The translations under genes were made by a program, and so were the position numbers. Below, one piece after another: positions 8,231 to 13,440 of a stretch of DNA of 13,440 nucleotides (position 1 is the first letter of the stretch; every line of letters starts with the position of its first letter). Where the stretch lies: contig JAKSKA010000020.1 in assembly GCA_024401915.1 (NCBI GenBank), forward strand, positions 1 to 13,440, read 5' to 3'. The notes beneath the pieces are model-generated. The model saw nothing but the letters and a program-made list of their open reading frames with translations. It did not search any database and was not told where the DNA came from. Source of the stretch: Bacteroidales bacterium (GTDB taxonomy: Bacteria > Bacteroidota > Bacteroidia > Bacteroidales > UBA932).

Positions 8231-9388
8231 TTATTTTCTTTCGTTTTTGTCAATGAGTCTGTTGATGCGCTCTACGGTAAGTCCCGTGCGGAAGCCGTCC
8301 GGCTCCGTATTCAGGCAGTAGTCGACAAGTCGCTCTACGGAAGATGTGGCGACGTGCATCCTGGTGTCGCTGGAGGCATAATAGATGAAGACTTTTCCGT
8401 CCTCGTCGGCAATCCAGCCGTTGGAGAAGAGCACGTTCATCACATCGCCGGTGAATTCATCGCCATAGGGCGCAATAAAGAACCCTGATGGCTCGGCTAT
8501 CACTTCCGTCGGATCTTCGAGCGAGGTCATATACATATAGAGGACATACCTGAGGCCGCTTGCGCATCCGCGTACGCCGTGGGCCAGATGGAGCCATCCC
8601 TTGTCCGTTTTGATAGGATGGGGGCCTTCTCCATTCTTTGTCTCCTTGATGGTATGGTAGTTCCTGGAGTTGATGATCTTTTCGTTTTCCACACGGGCGG
8701 AGGTAATGTCGTCCACCAGTGCCCATCCGATTCCCCCGCCTTTCCCGGCGTCTATGAACCCATCCTGCGGACGCGTGTAGAGCGCATACTTGCCGTCGAC
8801 GAACTCCGGATGGAGGCAGACGTTGCGCTGCTGGGTATCCGACTGCAGGTCGGGGAGGCGTTCCCAGTTCACCAGGTCCTTCGTCCTTGCAATTCCACAA
8901 GATGCCGTTGCCGCGGAAAGGTCACCCTTACAGGAATGGTCCTTGCGCTCAACGCAGAACAGTCCGTATATCCATCCGTCCTCGTGGCGAGTGAGCCTCA
9001 TATCGTAGACGTTGGTTGCGGGTTCGCCATATTCGGGCATCGTTATCGGCCTGGGCCAGAAACGGAAATTATCGACGCCGTTCGGGCTTTCGGCAACCGC
9101 GAAGAACGATTTCCTGTCGTCCGCTTCAACGCGGACCACAAGCACGTATTTGTCCCCCCACTTTATCGCTCCGCTGTTGAATGCGGCGTGGATGCCGATT
9201 CTTTGGAGAAGGAAGGGGTTGGACGCCTCGTCCAGGTCATATTTCCATTCCAGCGGGGCGTGGGCGTCGGTAAGGATCGGGTTGGTCCAGCGCTCATATA
9301 TTCCGTTTACATATTCGGGGGTGTTCTTGCGGCTGAGTAGTTCTTCGTGCTGCTGCCTCAATCTATCAAGTTGTTCTTCAAATTTCAT
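8231..9388 (-). CDS. GH130 subfamily 1 4-O-beta-D-mannosyl-D-glucose phosphorylase
   Basis: This is a 385-residue cytoplasmic phosphorylase that converts Man-beta-1,4-Glc and phosphate to alpha-mannose-1-phosphate and glucose. The ATG at 9388 (MKFEEQ) is chosen: it lies four bases after the stop of the upstream GH26 gene and gives the family's normal length. A GTG at 9415 would extend into that gene with unrelated residues. Subfamily-1 marks, numbered from the ATG, are NPFLLQRIG (57-65), the segment from VRVEADD through KSFFAVAESPNG (85-104), DNFRFW (106-111), and VYDMRL with predicted catalytic acid D129. Phosphate-pocket-like blocks are RNVCLHPEF (188-196) and GEGPHPIKT (253-261). These resemble the characterised B. 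fragilis enzyme rather than the mannooligosaccharide phosphorylases of subfamily 2. In the known pathway a cellobiose 2-epimerase makes Man-Glc from mannobiose; none is seen here, so glucomannan-derived Man-Glc may be the direct substrate. Confidence 0.93.
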   Translation of the reverse strand: MKFEEQLDRLRQQHEELLSRKNTPEYVNGIYERWTNPILTDAHAPLEWKYDLDEASNPFLLQRIGIHAAFNSGAIKWGDKYVLVVRVEADDRKSFFAVAESPNGVDNFRFWPRPITMPEYGEPATNVYDMRLTRHEDGWIYGLFCVERKDHSCKGDLSAATASCGIARTKDLVNWERLPDLQSDTQQRNVCLHPEFVDGKYALYTRPQDGFIDAGKGGGIGWALVDDITSARVENEKIINSRNYHTIKETKNGEGPHPIKTDKGWLHLAHGVRGCASGLRYVLYMYMTSLEDPTEVIAEPSGFFIAPYGDEFTGDVMNVLFSNGWIADEDGKVFIYYASSDTRMHVATSSVERLVDYCLNTEPDGFRTGLTVERINRLIDKNERK

Positions 9389-9392
9389 CTCT

Positions 9393-10490
9393 CTACAATA
9401 ATTTGATTTTACCACTCTCTACATATTCCTTGAAATCCAGCTCCGAAGGCCCGCCGGGCCAGGGAGTGTAGAAATGAGTCATTCCACGCGGCATCTCATC
9501 GGTATTCCGCCAGACAAGCAGGTAGGCGATGGGAAGGCCCTCGATGGTCGGGGAAAGAATCTCCGTCCACCATTTTTCATAGGTGAGTCCTTCGTAGCCC
9601 GTTTCCGTAAGGGCAAGGATTTTTCCGTGCTCCTTCGCGAAGGCGTCAAGGCTTTCCAGACAATGTCTTGTTTTTTCGATGAACAGAGCGAGGGCCTCCT
9701 CCTGGGGGAGATAGGTCGCGCAATACCCGTCGAGGCCTACGATATCGACGTATTCGTCACCGGGATATCTCGACTCCCACGCTTCGAAACCTTCGTTTGC
9801 GGATCCGGGGGAAACAGCCCAGACAAGATCGTTGAGTTTCCTTTCACCGACCATATAATCGTAGGTCATTGCCCAGAGTGCGTTGAACTGTTCTGCACTG
9901 CAAAGGCCGGTGCCCCACCAGAACCATCCTCCGGTGTGTTCGTGCCAGGGCCTGAAAATCAGTGGAATCTGACGGCCCTTGGAGTCTTTCAGTGATTCGA
10001 TATAGCTGGCGATGCGGTCCAGCCAGCCCATAAAGTACTCGTGCTTTTTGCCACCGGGAAGAATTGATTCAACCACCTTGTCGCTGCTGACATCCCAGGA
10101 GTCACCTCCTGTAAGGGGGTTCCTCAAATGCCAGCTGAGGGTAACGATGCCACCTCTCTCATAGTGCTTCCGGGCCGCTTCCCGCATCAGATTGAAATCA
10201 TTACCGTCGAGGTTGACCGGACTGTCGATTTCGAGTCCGCCGAGATCGAGTCCAAGCACGTACGGATATGCCCCGGCAGTGGACAGGACGTCCGAGCGTT
10301 CCAGCGAATGGTCTGCGTCCTTGGTCGCGTTCCAGGTATGACCGTACATAAGGTCGTCCTGGTGTCCGTACAGGGGCGTGCATTCGGCAGAAGCCGTTTT
10401 CAAGACGGAGATGAGCTCCTCTTTCGGTGTGGCGCAACATCCTGTGAGGATGAGGAGCAGCGCCGGGAGCATAGTTCTAACGTGGCGCAT
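9393..10490 (-). CDS. GH26 beta-mannanase lipoprotein
   Basis: This 365-residue secreted lipoprotein belongs to family GH26 (beta-1,4-mannanases, including exo-acting mannobiohydrolases). The signal peptide has basic residues at 3-5, a leucine-rich core and the lipobox LTGC with lipidated C18, followed by a second cysteine. Catalytic motifs are FRPWHEHTGG with acid/base E184, WFWWG (189-193) and ALTETGYEG with nucleophile E296. SWHLRNP (119-125) and GDEYVDIVGLDGY (244-256) are further family blocks. The ATG at 10490 overlaps the end of the preceding GH5 gene by 14 bases. An internal ATG (M7) would remove the basic n-region and is less likely. The protein has no accessory domain, unlike the other GH26 in this operon, and may therefore be the periplasmic or oligosaccharide-trimming enzyme. 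It sits directly before the GH130 gene, as in the B. fragilis operon. Endo or exo action cannot be decided from the sequence alone. Confidence 0.92.
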   Translation of the reverse strand: MRHVRTMLPALLLILTGCCATPKEELISVLKTASAECTPLYGHQDDLMYGHTWNATKDADHSLERSDVLSTAGAYPYVLGLDLGGLEIDSPVNLDGNDFNLMREAARKHYERGGIVTLSWHLRNPLTGGDSWDVSSDKVVESILPGGKKHEYFMGWLDRIASYIESLKDSKGRQIPLIFRPWHEHTGGWFWWGTGLCSAEQFNALWAMTYDYMVGERKLNDLVWAVSPGSANEGFEAWESRYPGDEYVDIVGLDGYCATYLPQEEALALFIEKTRHCLESLDAFAKEHGKILALTETGYEGLTYEKWWTEILSPTIEGLPIAYLLVWRNTDEMPRGMTHFYTPWPGGPSELDFKEYVESGKIKLL

Positions 10491-12096
10491 TGTCGTAAAC
10501 TGATTTGAGTGTGTAGGATTTATCCGTAGTGTACATCGCCTTATTCATAACTTTCACGGCCTCCTCCGAATGGTCTATGTACTCGCCGGTACCGTGATCG
10601 AGATATGCGTGATGCTCTGAACCCGAGCCCCTGCTTCCATTGTCCCAGAGGAAACACGGCAGGCCGTAGCTCTTCGAGCATTTCACGAAATATTCCAGGT
10701 AATAAAGGTAGTTATTCCAGTCCTTTTTCTTGCTGTAGTCCCTCATACTGCATCCGAACTCTCCCATATAAACGGGGATGCCCTTCGCAATGTAATTGAC
10801 GTAGAGCGACGAGAACACGTCCCGTACGAGCTTTTCGTCCTGGGAATTGTTGGTCGTGTGGCCCCAGTATTTCTGGGGAAGGCCTTCGGCGAGAGTGTAA
10901 TTGTATGGATCGTAGCAATGGACGGCGAGCATCATCTTGCCGGCCGGGTCCTGCGGCATCTTGAAGTATTTGATGAGTCCGGGATTCGCCGCATAGGTGG
11001 GGACACCAAGCCAGCGGGTCTCGTTGTTGCCTCCCGTCGCCCTTATTGCGTCCACAAACACCTGGTTCCACTGGTTAAGCACGGCCGCCTGCTTGTCCGT
11101 ATTGGCGCTTCCGCCCCATCTTCCGTCGTTGATTTCGTTGAAGCTTTCGAATATGAGATAGTCGCCCTCGTTCTTGAACGTTTCGGCTACGTTGGTCCAG
11201 AATCCTTTGATCTTGTCCTTGACCAGCTCATTGGTTTTCTCGTTTGCTGTTGCGTCAATGATGTTCAGCCAGCGGTGTCCCATAGACTCATTGCCGTAGT
11301 AGTGGTCTTCGTCGTGATGGGAGTTGATGATGACGTTCAGTCCGGCGTCCCTTGCCCATCCGACAACTTCGACTATGCGGTCCATCCAGGTCTTGTCTAT
11401 TGTGTAGCCGGGCGCCTCTCCAATTGTGTTCAGCCAGGTTATTGGGATGCGTATGCTCTTGAACCCGGCGGCACGAAGTTTCGTAAATGTCTGCCTCGTG
11501 CATTTTGCATTTCCCCAACAGGTCTCGTCGGGCCACAGGAACCGCTCCCCGGCACCTGGATAGTTGAAGAATGCATCGAAATGATTGCCCATATTCCATC
11601 CGAGAGCAAGTTTGTCGAGCATTCTCCAGGCATCATTGTCTTCCGGCTCAGGGATGGTGTCATCATCGGGCGGAGGCAGGATGGTCTCCTTCGTTGTGAA
11701 ACTTACCGAGACCTGCTCTGCTGGGTACTGATTTTCCTTGAAACCGAGAACTGCGCCTGAAGGCACGTCAACGGTGTATCTGGTTTTCCCGTTAAGATTC
11801 GTCAGCGTTATGGTAAGATTGGTCTTGAATGCGTTCACCTTCTCGATTCCTGCACCGTTATCAACGCTGATGAGGTTCTGGCCCGAGGTCGGACACTTGA
11901 TATTCTGGTCGTAAGTCAGGACAATGTCCAGTTTTGCCTGATACTCTACGTCAACAGCGCCGTCCGCAGGGACAGATGAAAGGAACACGGGCGCTTCCGA
12001 CCGGGCGAGTTCATTGCCGCTCCCGTTTCCGCAAGCAGTGGCTGCAAGAAGCAGTGCAGTCAGAATCATCGTGTTGATTTTCATTTCCCAAATCAT
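10477..12096 (-). CDS. GH5 (subfamily 4-like) endo-glycanase lipoprotein with Ig-like domain
   Basis: This is a 539-residue secreted lipoprotein. The lipobox is ATAC with C22, counted from the ATG at 12096, which overlaps the upstream stop (ATGA). A second ATG at 12084 gives a more typical signal peptide (MKINTM) and may be the real start. Residues about 35-135 form an Ig-like (SbsA/Big_5 type) domain with SSVPADGAVDV and LTYDQNIK, followed by a proline/acidic linker (about 141-155, PPPDDD). The catalytic domain (about 156-520) shows GWNMGNHFDA (166-175), SIRIPITW (214-221), INSHHDE (257-263), FESFNEIND with acid/base E321, and YMGEFG with nucleophile E446. The GWN-GN pattern fits GH5_4, which contains endoglucanases, xyloglucanases, licheninases and some mannan-active members. 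In this operon a glucomannan or mixed glucan target is inferred. It is probably surface-exposed, with the Ig-like domain acting as a spacer or glycan contact. Confidence 0.9.
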   Translation of the reverse strand: MIWEMKINTMILTALLLAATACGNGSGNELARSEAPVFLSSVPADGAVDVEYQAKLDIVLTYDQNIKCPTSGQNLISVDNGAGIEKVNAFKTNLTITLTNLNGKTRYTVDVPSGAVLGFKENQYPAEQVSVSFTTKETILPPPDDDTIPEPEDNDAWRMLDKLALGWNMGNHFDAFFNYPGAGERFLWPDETCWGNAKCTRQTFTKLRAAGFKSIRIPITWLNTIGEAPGYTIDKTWMDRIVEVVGWARDAGLNVIINSHHDEDHYYGNESMGHRWLNIIDATANEKTNELVKDKIKGFWTNVAETFKNEGDYLIFESFNEINDGRWGGSANTDKQAAVLNQWNQVFVDAIRATGGNNETRWLGVPTYAANPGLIKYFKMPQDPAGKMMLAVHCYDPYNYTLAEGLPQKYWGHTTNNSQDEKLVRDVFSSLYVNYIAKGIPVYMGEFGCSMRDYSKKKDWNNYLYYLEYFVKCSKSYGLPCFLWDNGSRGSGSEHHAYLDHGTGEYIDHSEEAVKVMNKAMYTTDKSYTLKSVYDNAPR

Positions 12097-13440
12097 TTAA
12101 GTGATGGCATATCTTCTCTGGCGATGGTGTTCTTGTCGCTCATCACCTGTTTCCAATATGCATCTGTATTATAATGGTAATCCGCCGTTCCGCTGCTCCA
12201 TACCAGGAACCAGTTCCATTTGTTGCCGGCCTCGAAACATTTTGTCGGATCCGGGATGTTGCCGCACTCGCTGACGGTAACGAGCTTGCGTCCTTCCGAA
12301 AGGTTCACGCAAGCCTGGTATTGACGGATTTTGGCATTGGTGTTGTCTTCATATATGTCCACTCCGACGATATCGACATATTCATCCCCCGGGTACCAGT
12401 CCGCCCACTCGCCTTCCGCGCCGGCAGTGGCATCAAGAGTCCACACCCAGATGAGATTGTTCAATTCGTATTCCTTTTCGAAGGTGTCCCTCATCAGGCG
12501 GTACAGCTGCTTGCAGGGTTCGGCACCGCCGCGGCCCCACCAGAACCAGGCATTGTTCTTCTTGCCGTAGAGATTGTAGTTGCCCGCAGCCTCGTGTAAA
12601 GGGCGCCAAATCACCGGGATACTGGCATCCTGAAGGATTTTCAGATACCCTGCGACCTTTTCAATGTCCTTCATTATGAAATCGTGCTGCCAGGTTCCAT
12701 CTTTCAAGGCTTCGACGATACTGAAGGATGTCTTGTCGCTATAGAAAGCGTAACCGCTGAAATCGCCTTTGTTCACGCCGTTTTCCCAATCGCTTTTTGA
12801 ATTCGGCACGTTCCAGTGCCACATATAATTGACCAGACCGCCGGCATTCCAATGCTCTATGGGCGCCGACATATCCGAATAATTTACAACCCAACTCCAG
12901 CCTTCGGGGGTTGGAGAATACTGCAGGAAGATGAAATCATATCCCGCAAGTGCCGGATGTTTTCCGGTCTTTGAATAAATGAGGTTTACGTGATCATTGT
13001 TGTTGGCTGTCCCCTCACTCTGGACGCCGGTGAGCATTTTCTTTCCGCTCTGTTCAAGAAGGAAGCGGTAAACGTTCTTCGCCTGAGCGGTCGCATTCCT
13101 GTTTGACAATTCCGTCACAGGATCGAGTTCGTAGTCTTTTTTAGGCTTTACATATTTCATCGAGAAGGTCAGACTCGTTCCCTGAGCTGCCTTCTGATTT
13201 TCCTTATACCCTTCTACAAGGCCGTCGGGAACGGTCAGAGTGTATTGCTGCCCGGATTCCAGCCCTGTTATATCAATTGAAAGGACCGCCATATAGGCAT
13301 ATATCTTTTCAATGACCGCTTCATTGTTGATGCTTATCCGGCCCTCTACGAACGAATTGCTTTTTATGTTCTGGTCATAGGTCAGCTTGACCGTCAATCT
13401 CGTCCCTTCCAGGTCCGTTGTTCCATCCGCAGCAACGGCG
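12093..13440 (-). CDS. GH26 beta-mannanase with N-terminal Ig-like domain (5' end outside window)
   Basis: This gene is cut by the right edge. The frame stays open to the last base, and the first apparent start inside it (TTG at 13397) falls within a conserved domain, so it is not the start. Visible parts are an Ig-like domain (about 13158-13440, with AADGTTDLEG and LTYDQNIK) and a GH26 catalytic domain to the C-terminus. Catalytic motifs are IWRPLHEAAG with acid/base Glu encoded at 12591-12593, AWFWWGRGG, GDEYVDIVGVDIYE, and VTVSECGN with nucleophile Glu encoded at 12267-12269. GH26 enzymes cleave beta-1,4-mannan or glucomannan. A secretion signal, probably of lipoprotein type, is expected beyond the edge. 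The stop overlaps the next gene's ATG. The Ig-like domain is related to that of the following GH5, which suggests the two enzymes are displayed in the same way. It is the first visible gene of the operon. Confidence 0.9.
   Translation of the reverse strand, partial: AVAADGTTDLEGTRLTVKLTYDQNIKSNSFVEGRISINNEAVIEKIYAYMAVLSIDITGLESGQQYTLTVPDGLVEGYKENQKAAQGTSLTFSMKYVKPKKDYELDPVTELSNRNATAQAKNVYRFLLEQSGKKMLTGVQSEGTANNNDHVNLIYSKTGKHPALAGYDFIFLQYSPTPEGWSWVVNYSDMSAPIEHWNAGGLVNYMWHWNVPNSKSDWENGVNKGDFSGYAFYSDKTSFSIVEALKDGTWQHDFIMKDIEKVAGYLKILQDASIPVIWRPLHEAAGNYNLYGKKNNAWFWWGRGGAEPCKQLYRLMRDTFEKEYELNNLIWVWTLDATAGAEGEWADWYPGDEYVDIVGVDIYEDNTNAKIRQYQACVNLSEGRKLVTVSECGNIPDPTKCFEAGNKWNWFLVWSSGTADYHYNTDAYWKQVMSDKNTIAREDMPSLK

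Noticed and set aside
10858..11760. Plus-strand open frame (300 codons) opposite the GH5 (subfamily 4-like) gene
   Set aside because: Antisense shadow of a gene with intact GH5 catalytic residues; no family features and no promoter or ribosome-binding context seen.
13395..13397. TTG at 13397 as the start of the first GH26 gene
   Set aside because: The frame continues upstream to the window edge with residues that align to the Ig-like domain of the next gene, so the start lies outside the window.
1..13440. CRISPR array, tRNA, rRNA or defence system
   Set aside because: No regularly spaced repeats, tRNA-like cloverleaf or defence-family protein was seen; the window is filled by carbohydrate-use and transport genes.

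Overview
The window looks like part of a chromosome of a member of the Bacteroidota, probably a gut or rumen Bacteroidales. The reasons are several secreted enzymes with lipoprotein signal peptides, head-to-tail glycoside-hydrolase genes that almost touch, little sign of Shine-Dalgarno sequences before those genes, and a GH26 / GH130_1 / GPH-symporter set like the known Bacteroides fragilis beta-mannan operon. The assignment rests on protein resemblance and layout only; no rRNA or other phylogenetic marker is present.

Region 1 (about 1-1158, plus strand) holds two short, coupled chromate-transporter (CHR) genes, the split two-gene form of a ChrA-type membrane carrier. The junction (1159-1254) carries a perfect 14-bp inverted repeat and, next to it, a hairpin flanked by A and T runs that can serve as a terminator for both converging units.

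Region 2 (1255-13440, minus strand) is one tightly packed operon of eight genes, with spacings from a 14-bp overlap to a 20-bp gap. Transcription enters from beyond the right edge, so the promoter is not visible. In transcription order the genes encode: a GH26 beta-mannanase with an N-terminal Ig-like domain (5' end outside the window), a GH5 (subfamily 4-like) lipoprotein with a related Ig-like domain, a second GH26 lipoprotein, a GH130_1 mannosylglucose phosphorylase, a GPH/MelB-type sugar:cation symporter, a GH5_2-like endo-beta-glucanase lipoprotein, a GH94 cellobiose phosphorylase and a GH36 alpha-galactosidase.

Inferred pathway: GH26 and GH5 enzymes outside the inner membrane cut (galacto)glucomannan to short oligosaccharides. 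The symporter imports them. In the cytoplasm GH130 phosphorolyses Man-beta-1,4-Glc to mannose-1-phosphate plus glucose, and GH94 phosphorolyses Glc-beta-1,4-Glc to glucose-1-phosphate plus glucose. GH36 removes alpha-galactose side groups, either before or after import. Two phosphorolytic branches in one operon fit a mixed glucose/mannose backbone better than pure mannan. No SusC/SusD pair, cellobiose 2-epimerase or regulator is present in the window; these may lie upstream of the right edge. All pieces belong to known families. The novelty, if any, is in the combination of modules and in the shared accessory domain.
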